Positions 1 to 11,500 are shown, numbered from the stretch's first letter. The stretch is DNA of 64,000 nt from Tepidimonas taiwanensis (GCF_020162115.1 NZ_CP083911.1:1488001-1552000); one strand, 5' to 3'. Program-made: numbers and translations. Notes: generated from the letters alone by a model not told the origin.

Positions 1-55
1 GCGGCAGCAGCGGCAGCTCGACGGGTCGGGGGGGCAGCGGGGTTTGTCCGGACAT
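1..55 (-). CDS. lon: Lon protease, N-terminal fragment (cut by window edge)
   Basis: Only the first 18 codons are present. They read MSGQTPLPPRPVELPLLP, which matches the start of ATP-dependent protease Lon in Burkholderiales, where this segment leads into the N-terminal substrate-binding (LAN) domain. Lon degrades misfolded and regulatory proteins in the cytoplasm. It follows clpX on the same strand after about 80 bases, the usual tig-clpP-clpX-lon order, and that context supports the call as much as the short peptide does. The AAA and Ser-Lys protease domains lie outside the window. Confidence 0.8.
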   Translation of the reverse strand, partial: MSGQTPLPPRPVELPLLP

Positions 56-138
56 GCGGAATTCCTTTCTGGCGGCTCAGTTGGGGGCGCCGAAGCCGGA
101 CTTCAAGCGCGCCCCCGCGTGAACGGCGGCGCGTCGCG

Positions 139-1404
<1,266 letters not shown>

Positions 1405-1468
1405 GGAGGGTTCGGTACGGGGTTACGAAAACGACGTCGACGCCAAAGGTAGCGGATCCGGGGACCGG

Positions 1469-2089
1469 TCAGCCGCGCTTGTCGATCACCTTATCGACCA
1501 GCCCGTAGGCAGCGGCCTCGGCGGCGGACATGAAGTAGTCGCGCTCGGTGTCGCGCTCGATCTTCTCCAGCGGCTGGCCAGTGCGTTCGCTCAGGATGCG
1601 GTTCAGATCGGCCCGCAGGCGCAGGATCTCGCGCGCGTGGATCTCGATGTCGGTGGCCTGCCCCTGGGCACCGCCCAGCGGCTGGTGGATCATCACGCGC
1701 GAGTTGGGCAGCGCGAAGCGCTTGCCCTTGGCACCGGCGGCCAGCAAAAACGCCCCCATGCTCGCCGCCATGCCCACGCACAGCGTCGAGACGTCGGGCT
1801 TGATGAAATTCATCGTATCGAAGATCGCCATCCCCGCGCTGACCGACCCGCCGGGCGAGTTGATGTAGAGCGAGATGTCCTTGTCCGGGTTTTCGCTTTC
1901 CAGGAACAGCAGCTGCGCCACGACCAGGTTGGCGGTTTGGTCGTTGACGGGGCCGACGAGGAAAACGACGCGCTCCTTGAGCAGGCGCGAGTAGATGTCG
2001 TAGGCGCGCTCCCCCCGGCCCGATTGCTCGATGACCATGGGGACGAGGCCGAGGTTTTGTGCGTCCAGTGCGCTCATGTGCAGATTCAC
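1469..2089 (-). CDS. clpP: ATP-dependent Clp protease proteolytic subunit ClpP
   Basis: ClpP is the tetradecameric serine protease chamber that works with ClpX. The 206 residues contain the catalytic triad at expected spacing: S110 in GMAASMGAF, H135 in RVMIHQPLGG and D184 near RDTERD. The first residues (to about 20) are a short propeptide-like leader, as in other proteobacterial ClpP. A second Met at codon 5 could also serve as start. An intrinsic terminator separates it from tig upstream, so clpP-clpX probably has its own promoter in the roughly 100 bases before the gene, although I see no strong promoter boxes there. Confidence 0.98.
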   Translation of the reverse strand: MNLHMSALDAQNLGLVPMVIEQSGRGERAYDIYSRLLKERVVFLVGPVNDQTANLVVAQLLFLESENPDKDISLYINSPGGSVSAGMAIFDTMNFIKPDVSTLCVGMAASMGAFLLAAGAKGKRFALPNSRVMIHQPLGGAQGQATDIEIHAREILRLRADLNRILSERTGQPLEKIERDTERDYFMSAAEAAAYGLVDKVIDKRG

Positions 2090-2191
2090 TCCGATGCTTT
2101 GCGAAAGCCGTGCGTCAGTGCTTACTGTAACCGCTCACGGCCGTCCCGGCGCGCGTGGGGCGGATTGCGCCGCCACCGAGCGGGCCTTGGA

Positions 2192-2220
2192 GCACAAAAA
2201 GGGCGACCGCGGTCGCCCTG
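2192..2220 (-). terminator. Intrinsic terminator after tig
   Basis: A self-complementary block AGGGCGACCGCGGTCGCCCT is followed, on the minus strand, by TTTTTGTGC. This is a GC-rich hairpin plus U-tract in the right place to end tig transcription before clpP. A second small stem (CACCGCC/GGCGGTG, 2268-2285) lies between the tig stop codon and this terminator. Confidence 0.75.
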
Positions 2221-2295
2221 GAGTCGGGCAGCGGCCGCGCCACGCGGCCCGCCCGGATGCGCCGTGCCACCGCCCCGTGGCGGTGCGAGGGCAAA

Positions 2296-3606
2296 TCAGC
2301 CCTGGCCCATCAGCTCGGCAAAGCCGATGCGCTTCGGCGTCACCTGGGCCTGGCCGAAGATGAAGTCGGCGACGTTGTTTTCCAGCACGATGGCTTCGAT
2401 TTCCGACAGGCGCTCGGGGTTGGACTTGTACCAACGCACCACCTCCTCCGGATACTCATAGGACGAGGCCAGCTCGCGCAGGTGGGCATCGATCTGCTCG
2501 GGCGTGGCGCGCAGGTCGTGGGCCTTGATCAGCTCCGCCACGACCAGCCCGAGGCGCACACGGCGCTCGGCCTGCTGCTGGAACAGCTCACGCGGGATTG
2601 GCGCCTTGTCGGCGTCCTTGACGCCACGCTGTTTGAGGTCGTTACGCGCGCCCTCGATCAGGCGGTCGATCTCCGCCTCGACCGCCGCCTTGGGCAGGTC
2701 CAGCTCGGCCGCGGCCGCCAGCGCGTCCAGCGCCGCCACCTTGTTGCGCGCCTGCAGGCGGAACTTGACCTCGCGCTCGAGGTTACGGCGGATATCCTCG
2801 CGCAACGCCTCGATCGTGCCGGCCTCGATGCCGAGCGACTTCACGAACGCCTCGTCGACCTCCGGCAGGTGCTGCTGCTCGATCTTCTTGACGGTGACGA
2901 GGAAGTCCGCCGTCTTGCCGGCGACCTCCTTGCCGTGGTAGTCGGCCGGGAACGCGAGCGGGAAGGTCTTCGACTCGCCCACCTTCATGCCGAGCACCGC
3001 GTCCTCGAACTCCTTGAGCATCTGGCCGTCGCCCAGCACGAAGACGAAGTCCGTGGCCTGTCCGCCCTCGAACGGCTCGCCGTCGATCTTGCCTTCGAAG
3101 TCGATGGTGACGCGGTCGCCGTTCTGCGCGACCTCTCCCTCGGGACGCGGGCTGAACGTGCGGCGCTGCTTGCGCAGGATCTCGAGCGTGCGCTCGATCG
3201 CGGCCTCGTCCACCTCGGCTTCGAGTTTTTCCAGCGACACCGCCGACAGGTCACCAAGCTTGACGTCCGGGAAGACCTCGAACACCGCCTCGAAGGCGAC
3301 CACGCCTTCCGGGGCGCCTTCCTTTTCGGTTATGCGCGGCTGTCCGGCGACACGCAGTTGCGCCTCGGCGACGGCGGCGTTGAATGCGCGGCCGACCTCG
3401 TCGTTCATCACCTCATAGTGCACCGAGTAGCCGTAACGCTGCGCGACCACCGACAGCGGCACCTTGCCCGGGCGGAAGCCGTCCATCTTCACCTGACGCT
3501 GCAGGCGCTTGAGCCGCGCGTTGACCTCCTTCTGAATCGCCTCCACGGGCAGCTCGAGCGTGATTTTGCGCTCCAGCTTGTCCAAGGTTTCGACATTGAC
3601 TGCCAT
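2296..3606 (-). CDS. tig: Trigger factor, ribosome-associated chaperone and prolyl isomerase
   Basis: Trigger factor binds ribosomal protein L23 at the exit tunnel and shields nascent chains. The protein has 436 residues, the usual length. The N-terminal ribosome-docking signature GFRPGKVP lies near residue 45. An FKBP-type prolyl isomerase domain follows in the middle (segment beginning GDRVTIDFEGK), and the C-terminal part is the helical arms domain. The reading frame is open for 82 codons further upstream, but MAVNVETLDKLERK is the conserved family start and has a Shine-Dalgarno-like GGAGCA before it, so this start was chosen. Confidence 0.97.
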   Translation of the reverse strand: MAVNVETLDKLERKITLELPVEAIQKEVNARLKRLQRQVKMDGFRPGKVPLSVVAQRYGYSVHYEVMNDEVGRAFNAAVAEAQLRVAGQPRITEKEGAPEGVVAFEAVFEVFPDVKLGDLSAVSLEKLEAEVDEAAIERTLEILRKQRRTFSPRPEGEVAQNGDRVTIDFEGKIDGEPFEGGQATDFVFVLGDGQMLKEFEDAVLGMKVGESKTFPLAFPADYHGKEVAGKTADFLVTVKKIEQQHLPEVDEAFVKSLGIEAGTIEALREDIRRNLEREVKFRLQARNKVAALDALAAAAELDLPKAAVEAEIDRLIEGARNDLKQRGVKDADKAPIPRELFQQQAERRVRLGLVVAELIKAHDLRATPEQIDAHLRELASSYEYPEEVVRWYKSNPERLSEIEAIVLENNVADFIFGQAQVTPKRIGFAELMGQG

Positions 3607-3820
3607 GATTGCTCCTGAGTATCGAGAAACGGACCTGCCCGCAGGACAAATCCAGCAACATTCGTGTGCGGCGCGGACCCGGCGCCGCAAGACCTGCACC
3701 GGCGCGAGGCCGGCCGCCTCGTCCACCGGACGGCCGCGCCCGACGCTCGCCACGGACAGCCGCCCGTGCCGGCCGCACGCGCCGACCCGCGACCCGTCGG
3801 TCGGGGCGGGTAAACGCGCC

Positions 3821-3826
3821 ATTGTA
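3821..3826 (-). promoter_or_regulatory. Possible -10 element upstream of tig
   Basis: On the minus strand this reads TACAAT, in a CTACAATGG context that recurs before several genes here. No good -35 box is seen at 16-18 bases. It would give an untranslated leader of about 200 bases before tig. Weak evidence. Confidence 0.3.
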
Positions 3827-3867
3827 GCGAAGCCGGCTGTTGCCGCCCGCACCTCCAGCGAGCGCCT

Positions 3868-5130
3868 TCAGCCCGCCACCGCCTGCCACGCCCACCAGGT
3901 CAGCAGGCTCCCGGCGGTCACCGGCACCCCGATCGCCGCATGGCGGCGCCAGTCGATCACCAGCCCGTCCCGGCCGGCCAGGTCGGCGACGATCAGGTTG
4001 GCGATCGACCCCACCAGCAGCAAATTCCCCGCGTAGGTGCTCACCAGGGCGAGCGTCACCGCCTGCGTGGGGTCGTTCAGGTGCGGCAGGATCAGCATCA
4101 CCGCCGGCACGTTGGAGACGAGGTTGGACAGCGTCACGCCCGCCACCGCCAGCACCACCGGATCGGCAAGCGCCAGGCCCTGCGCGGCCAGCCATGCCAC
4201 GCCCTGCGCGGCGAGCCCCGTGGCCTCGAACCCGTGGTTGACGATGAAGAGCCCGATGAAGAGCAGCAGCAGCGGCCAGTCCACGAGCCCCATCACCTCG
4301 GCCGAGTGCAAGCGGCGACTGAGCAACAGCACGCCCGCGGCAACCAGCGCCACCACCTCGCGCGGCCAGTCGGTGAACAGAAACGCCACCAGCACCGCGG
4401 CCGCCACCGCCAAGCCTTTGGTCGACTGCCAGCGGTCGAACGCCGGCCCGGTGTCCCGCGCCAGCGCGGCCGCGGTGGCGGGCGGCAGCGCAGCCCGGGG
4501 GCCGGATCGCCGCATCACGCCCACCATCCACCCCCAGGTGGCCAGCAGCGCCAGCAACACGGGCGGGCCCGCCTCGCGCACATAGGCACCGAAGGGCACC
4601 TGCATGACCGAGCCGATCAGCATGTTCTGCGGGTTGCCGATGAGCGTGGCCGCCGAACCGATATTCGACGCGCAGGCCACCGCGACCAGCCACGGCACCG
4701 GGTCCCAGCCGCGCCGCCACGCGATGCGCGCGACGATGGGCGTGACCGCGAGGCACACCACGTCGTTGGAAAACACCGCCGACAGCACCGCCACCACCAG
4801 CAGCAGCACGCCCAACAAGACCGGCGGCGGCAGCGCCCAGGCACCGACCGCGCGCGTCACCGCGGTGTAGAAGCCACCCAACCGCATCTGCGCCGACACC
4901 ACCATGAACGCGAACAGCAGCACGATGGTCGGCAGGTCGATGGCCGCGGCCGCTTCGGCGACCGACCAGCCCTGGATCGCAATCATCGCGATCGCCCCAA
5001 GCACCGCCACGCCCGTGCGATCGAGCCGCAGGCGCGGCAGGCCGCCGAGGAACATCCCCAGGTAGACGACGACGAAGACCGCGACCGTCAGCGCGGTGCG
5101 CCATTCGGGATCGAGCGGGAGCGGCGTCAT
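3868..5130 (-). CDS. SLC13/ArsB-NhaD superfamily anion permease
   Basis: This is a 420-residue inner-membrane protein with 10-12 hydrophobic segments, of the divalent-anion symporter / ArsB / NhaD superfamily (CitMHS-like). Typical features are the re-entrant motif with Asn-Pro (LIGNPQNMLIGS, near residue 160), its second-half counterpart SNLVSNVPAVML (near 345) and a conserved FSNDVVCL segment. Such proteins move dicarboxylates, sulfate, arsenite or Na+/H+; the substrate cannot be fixed from sequence. The frame continues upstream into tRNA-Leu, so I chose the Met that begins MTPLPLDPEWRTAL. It stands alone between tig and the tRNA. Confidence 0.8.
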   Translation of the reverse strand: MTPLPLDPEWRTALTVAVFVVVYLGMFLGGLPRLRLDRTGVAVLGAIAMIAIQGWSVAEAAAAIDLPTIVLLFAFMVVSAQMRLGGFYTAVTRAVGAWALPPPVLLGVLLLVVAVLSAVFSNDVVCLAVTPIVARIAWRRGWDPVPWLVAVACASNIGSAATLIGNPQNMLIGSVMQVPFGAYVREAGPPVLLALLATWGWMVGVMRRSGPRAALPPATAAALARDTGPAFDRWQSTKGLAVAAAVLVAFLFTDWPREVVALVAAGVLLLSRRLHSAEVMGLVDWPLLLLFIGLFIVNHGFEATGLAAQGVAWLAAQGLALADPVVLAVAGVTLSNLVSNVPAVMLILPHLNDPTQAVTLALVSTYAGNLLLVGSIANLIVADLAGRDGLVIDWRRHAAIGVPVTAGSLLTWWAWQAVAG

Positions 5131-5191
5131 CGGCGGGGAAAGGAATAAGCCCCCTTGTGCCAGGGGCCGACGGGGCGGCGCTCGCCGCCGC

Positions 5192-5279
5192 TGGTGCGCG
5201 GGGGGGGACTCGAACCCCCACGCCATCGACTGGCGTCAGGACCTAAACCTGGTGCGTCTACCAATTTCGCCACCCGCGC
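5192..5279 (-). tRNA. tRNA-Leu (anticodon UAG)
   Basis: The minus strand folds as a class II tRNA. The acceptor stem is GCGCGGG/CCCGCGC, the D-arm GCGAAATTGGTAGACGC, the anticodon loop TTTAGGT (anticodon TAG) and the long variable arm CGCCA/TGGCG. The T-arm is GGGGGTTCGAGTCCCCC, and CCA is encoded. It closely resembles E. coli leuW. One pair at the base of the anticodon stem is C-A. The location beside tig is typical of Burkholderiales. Confidence 0.97.
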
Positions 5280-5317
5280 GCGCCGGACGCGATCGTCGTC
5301 CGACAGGCATGGGCGCG

Positions 5318-5323
5318 ATTGTA
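5318..5323 (-). promoter_or_regulatory. Probable -10 element for tRNA-Leu
   Basis: TACAAT on the minus strand, about 38 bases upstream of the mature tRNA 5' end. The matching -35 box is not obvious. Confidence 0.4.
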
Positions 5324-5359
5324 GCGGCTGCCTGCCGCGGTGCCTTGGACGGCCACACC

Positions 5360-6394
5360 TCAGAACAGCTCGACGTCGCCCTGCGACTCGCGCGGAGCGG
5401 GGGCGGCGTCGGCGCCGATGTCGGTGTCGAAACAGCGCACGGTGTTGCGACCCTGCGCCTTGGCCAGGTACACCGCGCGGTCCGCGCGCTCGAACGCATC
5501 GGCGGGCGTGTCGTGCGGGCGCAGGCGGGTAAAGCCAATGCTCACCGTCACCCGCCCGACCTGCGGGAAGGGGTGCGCTTCGACGGTACGGCGCAGCCGC
5601 TCGAACGCCGCCGCAGCGGCCGCGGGATCCCCCGCGCGCACGAGGGCAACGAACTCCTCGCCGCCAAAGCGGTACACCCGGTCGTCATGGCGGAAGCTGC
5701 CGCGCAGCAGGCGCGCCATCAGCAGCAGCACCTCGTCACCGATCAGGTGGCCATAGCGGTCGTTGACCTGTTTGAAGTGGTCCACGTCCACCACCGCGAG
5801 CCAGTACGTCCCGTCGTCGGCGCGGCGCTGCCCGCGGCCCTCCGACGCCAGTGCCGCGCCGCGCGTGACCTTGTAGAACGTGTCGTCGAACGACTTGCGG
5901 TTGAGCAGCCCGGTGAGCGTGTCGCGCTCGCTCGCGTCCAGCAGGTTGACGACGTTTTCGAAGATGCGCGCCATCCCCTCGACGACGCGCAGCTGGTATT
6001 CCTCCGGCTCGTGGTCGCGCACGGCGTCGATCAGCAGGCGGCGGCCGGACTCGGTCAGCACCGGCACAAGGATGCGGTAACCGTTGGGGCCGGCGTGTAC
6101 GCGGGTGTGCCGGGCGCGCAAGGCCTCGGCCGCCTCGGGGTCGGCATCCAACCGGGGCAACGCCGACAGGGCATCGGGCGGCGGCGGCGCGGCCGGCGCG
6201 GTCATCCCTTCCTCCAGCTGCCCACGGGTCAGCAGCCGGTCCACCCCGTCCTCGACCAGCACCTCCCGCAGCGCCACGGAGCGGGCGTCGAGCAGCGAAC
6301 GCAACACCTCCACCAGCGTGACATCGAGGCTATCGCGGTCCTTGCCGCGCGTCAGGCGGGCCAGGTGTTCGAGGTGCTGCAGGACTTGGCGCAT
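5360..6394 (-). CDS. Diguanylate cyclase (GGDEF domain)
   Basis: The protein makes cyclic di-GMP from two GTP. It is 344 residues long. An N-terminal region without a recognised domain, with a long helical stretch before residue 170, is followed by a GGDEF domain from about 170 to 330. The active-site motif is GGEEF at 244-248. The product-inhibition site is intact: RHDD at 235-238, five residues before the motif. No membrane segments are seen, so it is probably cytosolic. The frame is open far upstream, but the Met of MRQVLQHLEHLARL is the last sensible start before the divergent hpnC gene. The input signal is unknown. Confidence 0.88.
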   Translation of the reverse strand: MRQVLQHLEHLARLTRGKDRDSLDVTLVEVLRSLLDARSVALREVLVEDGVDRLLTRGQLEEGMTAPAAPPPPDALSALPRLDADPEAAEALRARHTRVHAGPNGYRILVPVLTESGRRLLIDAVRDHEPEEYQLRVVEGMARIFENVVNLLDASERDTLTGLLNRKSFDDTFYKVTRGAALASEGRGQRRADDGTYWLAVVDVDHFKQVNDRYGHLIGDEVLLLMARLLRGSFRHDDRVYRFGGEEFVALVRAGDPAAAAAAFERLRRTVEAHPFPQVGRVTVSIGFTRLRPHDTPADAFERADRAVYLAKAQGRNTVRCFDTDIGADAAPAPRESQGDVELF

Positions 6395-6556
6395 CGCTCG
6401 CCGGGGGTCGGGTGTTGTTCTGGTTGTCGTCCGTTGCGGCGGCCGGGTGGCGGGGCTCCGGCCCGATGCCCGACGCGTCTTCACGCGCCGATCGTAACAG
6501 CATCGCCGGCCGCGCAACATGGGGTTGTCTCGGGGGGGCTGTGGCAACATCGGGGG

Positions 6557-7447
6557 ATGGCCTGGGGCTCGCGCATCGACCACTACGAAAACTTTCCCGT
6601 CGCCTCCGTGCTGTGCCCGCCGCGGTGGCGTGCCGCGGTCGTGGCGTTGTACCGGTTCGCGCGCACGGCGGACGACGTGGCCGACGAGGGCAACGCACCG
6701 CCCGAGGCGCGGCTCGCGGCGCTGGCGACGCTGCGCGACGGGCTGCTCGCCCTCTGGCACGGCGACGGCCGCCTGCCGTCGGGTCCGCCGACCCTCCCTG
6801 GCGCGTGGGTCGGGATGTGGACGGCGCTGGACGACGCGCGCCGACGCCACGCGCTGCCGCTGGCGCCGCTGCTCGCGCTGCTGGAGGCGTTCGAGCAGGA
6901 CGTGCGCTGGACCGCCGAGGGGCGGCGCTACCGCGACGCGGCGGAACTGCTGGCCTACTGCGAGCGCTCGGCCAACCCGGTGGGGCGGCTGTTGCTGCAC
7001 CTCGCGGGCGTTGGCGACACGACGGCGCAGCGAGAAAGCGACGCGTGGTGCACGGCGCTGCAACTGATCAATCTGTGGCAGGACGTCGGCGTCGATCTGG
7101 CGCGCGGGCGGTGCTATCTGCCGGACGCGTGGCTGCGCGACGCGGGGCTGCGACCGGAGGCCGCGCCGGCCACGTGGGACGACGCGCGCCTGGCCCGCGT
7201 CGTCGAGCGCGGATGCCGGCTGGCGAACGAGCACCTGCGGTACGGCTGGCGGCTGCCGCGCCGCATCGGCGGGCGCTTCGGCTGGGAGCTGCGGCTGGTG
7301 GGGGCCGGGGCGGCGACGGTGCTCGCGCGCATCGCCGCCTGGGGTTACCGGACACGACAGCGGCGGCCGCGGCTGCATCCGTGGGACACTGCGGGCCTGC
7401 TGTGGCGGGCGTGGCGTTGGCAGCCCCCCGCCGTTTCGGGAGGATGA
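6557..7447 (+). CDS. hpnC: Squalene synthase HpnC (hydroxysqualene synthase)
   Basis: This is a member of the trans-isoprenyl diphosphate (squalene/phytoene) synthase family, 296 residues. The first aspartate-rich motif is TADDVADE (D39, D40, D43, E44) and the second is NLWQDVGVDLARG. In the characterised three-enzyme bacterial route, HpnC turns presqualene diphosphate into hydroxysqualene. The assignment to HpnC rather than HpnD rests on its MAWGSRIDHYENFPVASVLCP start, typical of HpnC, and on the better HpnD match encoded later in the operon. It is the first gene of a five-gene plus-strand operon and ends 4 bases before the next start. It diverges from the diguanylate cyclase across 162 bases. 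Confidence 0.88.
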   Translation: MAWGSRIDHYENFPVASVLCPPRWRAAVVALYRFARTADDVADEGNAPPEARLAALATLRDGLLALWHGDGRLPSGPPTLPGAWVGMWTALDDARRRHALPLAPLLALLEAFEQDVRWTAEGRRYRDAAELLAYCERSANPVGRLLLHLAGVGDTTAQRESDAWCTALQLINLWQDVGVDLARGRCYLPDAWLRDAGLRPEAAPATWDDARLARVVERGCRLANEHLRYGWRLPRRIGGRFGWELRLVGAGAATVLARIAAWGYRTRQRRPRLHPWDTAGLLWRAWRWQPPAVSGG

Positions 7448-7451
7448 ATTC

Positions 7452-8555
7452 GTGAACACCGTTCGAACCCTTGCCTGCGCCGTGCTGCTCGCGTGCGCGG
7501 GCCCGGGCACGCTGTGGGCGAACGCACCTGCGGGCGCCGGCACCGCACCCGCCACCGCGGGGAACGCCAACGCTGCCGTGCCGGCGTCTTCGGCGCAAGC
7601 CGCCGCCGTGGGCGTGCAGCCGCTCGCCGACGTCGCCGTGCACCCGCTGCGCAGCGCCAGCGCGCAGGTGGTGCCGCGCAACGAAGCGCGCATCGCCGCC
7701 GAGGTCGGCGGCGTGCTGCTGCGCTGGGAGGCCGACGTGGGCACCGCCGTGCGCGCCGGCCAGGTGCTGGCGCGGCTGGACGACACCGATCTGGCACTGG
7801 CGGCCGAGCGCGCGCGCGCGGCGCTGCAGGCGGCGCAGGCGCGGCTGGCGCTGGCCGAGGCGCAGACACGGCGCGCGCGCGAGCTGCAGGCGCAGGGCTT
7901 TTTCTCGCCCGAGGCGCTGGCGGCGCGCGAGACGGAGCTAGCCCTGCAGCGCGCCGACGTGGCGCAGGCCACCGCCGCGCTGCGCACCGCCGAGCGGCAG
8001 CTGGCCAAGGCCGTGGTGCGCGCGCCGTTTGCCGGTGTGGTGACGCAGCGCCTTGCGCAGCAGGGCGAGACGGTGGCGGCGGGCACGCCACTCTTCGTGC
8101 TGGCGCAAACCGACGGGGCCGAGCTGCAGGCCGCGGTCAGCCCGGCCGAGGCGCAGGAGCTGCGGCGGGCGCGCGCGCTGCGCTTCGAGACCGATGCGGG
8201 GGAACAACGCCCCGCCCGGCTGCTGCGCGTGGTGCCCACCGTCAGCGGCGCGACCCGGCTGCAGACCGTGCGGCTGGCGCTGCAGGGTGAGCCGGTGCCC
8301 GCGGGCAGCGCGGGACTGCTGCGCTGGGAGGCCCCGGATCCGCACGTGCCGGCGGCGCTGCTGGTGCGGCGCGGTGCGGCGCTGGGCGTGTTCGTCGCCG
8401 AGGGGGACGGCGCAGCCCTGCGCGCGCGCTTCGTGCCGCTGCCGCTGGCCCAGGAAGGTCGACCGGCCGCCGTGACGCTGTCGCCGACGACGCGGCTCGT
8501 CACCCGCGGACAGCAGGCGTTGCGCGACGGCCAGGCCATTGCGGTGGCCCCCTGA
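7452..8555 (+). CDS. RND efflux periplasmic adaptor (membrane fusion protein)
   Basis: The protein has 367 residues, with an N-terminal secretion signal whose hydrophobic core is at about 6-22 (cleavage near ANA). A lipoyl half-motif follows (GGVLLRWEADVGTAVRAGQ), then an alpha-helical hairpin rich in Ala/Glu/Arg at about 110-175, then the second lipoyl half (VRAPFAGVVTQRLAQQGE) and a beta-barrel domain. This is the HlyD/AcrA architecture that links an inner-membrane RND pump to an outer-membrane channel. It starts 4 bases after hpnC and lies 21 bases before the pump. The substrate is unknown, but placement inside a squalene operon suggests a lipid-related job. Confidence 0.88.
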   Translation: MNTVRTLACAVLLACAGPGTLWANAPAGAGTAPATAGNANAAVPASSAQAAAVGVQPLADVAVHPLRSASAQVVPRNEARIAAEVGGVLLRWEADVGTAVRAGQVLARLDDTDLALAAERARAALQAAQARLALAEAQTRRARELQAQGFFSPEALAARETELALQRADVAQATAALRTAERQLAKAVVRAPFAGVVTQRLAQQGETVAAGTPLFVLAQTDGAELQAAVSPAEAQELRRARALRFETDAGEQRPARLLRVVPTVSGATRLQTVRLALQGEPVPAGSAGLLRWEAPDPHVPAALLVRRGAALGVFVAEGDGAALRARFVPLPLAQEGRPAAVTLSPTTRLVTRGQQALRDGQAIAVAP

Positions 8556-8576
8556 ACGGGTGCGCGGGAGACCCCC

Positions 8577-11500
8577 ATGCGGCTGATGCGCGCCCTCATC
8601 ACCAACCACCCGCTGGCCAACATCGCCTTCGTCGTCGTCATGCTGCTGGGCCTGCTGGCCTATGTCCAGATGCCGCGCGAGCGCGACCCGGAGATCAATT
8701 TCAACTGGGTCAATATCACCACCGTGCTGCCCGGTGCCAGCGCCGAGGAGGTCGAGCGGCTGGTGACCAACCCGCTGGAAGACGCCATTCAGGGCGTGGC
8801 CGACATCCGCTTCGTCAGCTCCAGCTCGCGCGAAAACGTCTCCAGCCTGCTGGTGCGCTTTGGCGAGCTGGACGAGCGCACCTTCGACAAGCGCATGAAC
8901 GACCTGCGCCGCGAGATTCAGAACAAGGCGGTGGAGGAGCTGCCAGACGAGGCGCGCGAACCGCGTGTGCTGGAGATCTCGACCTCCAACGGCTTTCCGA
9001 CCGCGATCATGCGGCTGACCGGCCCGGCGGACGACGAGGTGCTGCGCCGCGAGGGGCGGCGCATCCGCCAGGCACTGGAGCGGCTGCGCGGCGTGGACCA
9101 GGTGTTCGCCTCGGGCTTGCGCGACCCGGAAATCCTGGTGCGCCCGGACGCGATGGCGCTGGCCGCGCGCGGGCTGACCGCCGCCGACGTCGCCGACGCG
9201 CTGCGCGCGTTTTGGCGCGACACGGCCGCCGGGACGCTGACCACGCAGCAGGGGGTGTGGAGCATTGCCCTCTCGGGCGTGACGCTGGACCCGGAGCGCC
9301 TCGCCGGCCTGACGGTGTCGTCGGCGGGCCGCCCCGGTGCCTGGGCGCGGCTCGGCGACGTGGCGCGCATCGAGTGGGCGCGCGCCAAGCCGAGCCAGCT
9401 CGCGTCGATGGACGGGCAGCCCGCGATCTCGCTGGCGCTGACGAAGAAGGCGCGCGTCAACACGCTGCAGCTGCTGGAAGACGTGCGCGACTTCATCGCG
9501 CGCGAAAACGCCGTGCTCGCCACCCAGGGGCTGCAACTGACGCTGACCGACGACCAGACCATCCCGACGCGCGAAGCGATCGACATCATGCAGACCAACG
9601 CGCTGTATGGGATGCTGCTGGTGCTGGCGGTGTGCTGGCTGTTCCTCGGCTGGCGCATCGGGGTGCTGGTGGCGCTGGGCATTCCGTTTTCGCTGCTGGG
9701 CACGTTTGCCGTGTTGCAGGCGCTGGACTACACGGTCAACATCTCGGTGCTGCTGGGCGTGGTGATCGCGCTCGGCATGCTGGTGGACGACGCCGTGGTC
9801 GTGGTGGAGGCGATCTACTACCGGCTCGAACGTGGGGCAACGGCGCTGCAGGCGAGCCTCGACGGCATCGCCGAGGTGTGGCAGCCGGTGCTGTCGTCGG
9901 TGGCCACGACGTTGGCGGCCTTTTTGCCGCTGATGTTGCTGCCGGGGATCGTCGGCAAATTCATGTTCGTGATCCCCTTCGTCGTCACACTGGCGCTGCT
10001 GATTTCGCTCGTCGAAGCGTTCTGGATGCTGCCGGTGCACGTCTCGGCGCTCAATGTGCGGCTGGACCGGCCGTCGCGCGTGCAACAGTGGCGCAACGGC
10101 TTCAACCGCGCCGTGCGGCTGCGCTACGGCCAGGCGCTGGCGTACGTGCTGCGGCGGCCGTGGCGCTTCCTGGGGCTGGGGGCGCTGGTCATCGCCGGGG
10201 CGGCGGCGCTCGTGGCGACGGGCATCGTGCGCGTGCAGTTTTTCGCCTTCGACCCGATCCGGGCGTTCTACGTCAACGTGGACATGCCCGCGAGCGCGGC
10301 GCTGGAGGAAACCCTGGCCGAGACGGAACGGGTGGAACAAGTCGTGCGCCGCCACCTGCGCGGCGTCGGCGACGCGGCCGAGGGGCACGAGGCGCGCGCG
10401 GTCACCACGACCGCGGGGCTGAAGTTCACGCAGACCGAGCCGGTCTATGGTGACGCGTACGGCCAGGTGTTCGTGTCGCTGAACCCGCGCACACCCGATG
10501 GGCGGGAGGTGCAGGAGGTGGTCGAGGCGATGCGCGGCGAGGTCGAGTCCCTGCCCGGCCCGGGACGCAAGAGCTTCACGCTGCTCTCCGGCGGCCCACC
10601 CGCGGGCAAACCGATCAACGTCAAGGTGCGCGGCGACGATTTTGCGCAGATCCAGGCCGCGGCCGACGCGCTCAAAGCCGTCATCGCCGCGATCCCCGGC
10701 GCGCGCGATGTGCAGGACGACAACCTGCCCGGCCGTGGCGTGCTGCGGCTGACGCTGAAATCCGAGGCGCTGCGCGAGCTGGGCCTTTCGCCCGCCCAGG
10801 CCACGCGGCTGGTGCGCCTCGCGGTCGATGGGGAGGTGGTCGCGTTCACGCGCGACGCCGGGGACAAGATCGAGCTGCGCGTGCGCCAGCGGCTCGCCGA
10901 CGCGCAGCCGGCCGATCCGTCGGCGCTGCTCGACCTGCCGGTGGCCCTGCCCAGTGGCCAGACCACGCGCCTGGGGGTGCTGGTGCAGGCCGAGACGCAG
11001 CCGACGCGCGGCTTCATCCGCCACCACAACCTGCGCCGCGCCATCACGGTCGAAGCCGACCTCGACAAGGCGGTCACCGACACGGCCGAAGCCAACCGCC
11101 GCATCCGGCAGGCGTGGGAGTCGCTGCGGCTGCAGCACCCAGGCGTGGACCTGGACTTCTCCGGCGAGCTGGAAGACATCGAGGAAAGCCTCTCGGCGAT
11201 GCAGCAGCTCTTTTTGCTCGGCGTCGGGCTGATCTATCTGATCCTCGCGGCGCAGTTCCGCAGCTACGGACAGCCGCTGCTGATTCTGGTCACGGTGCCG
11301 CTGGCGTTTGCCGGTGTGGCCATCGGGCTGGCGATCACGCGCAACCCGCTGTCGCTCTACACGCTGTACGGCGTCATCGCCCTCACCGGCATCGCCGTCA
11401 ACTCGGCCATCGTCCTCATCGACGCGGTCAACGAGCGGCTGCGCAACGGCATGGGCTTGATGCACGCGACGCTGTACGCGGCGCGGCGGCGCGTCGTGCC

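Noticed and set aside
5131..5226. Longer start of the anion permease
   Set aside because: It would run into tRNA-Leu on the same strand, and the added residues are not hydrophobic.
6395..8641. Upstream extension of the diguanylate cyclase frame to a 1093-codon protein
   Set aside because: The extension is low-complexity Ala/Arg/Pro sequence antisense to hpnC and the adaptor gene. The GGDEF protein is complete from 6394.
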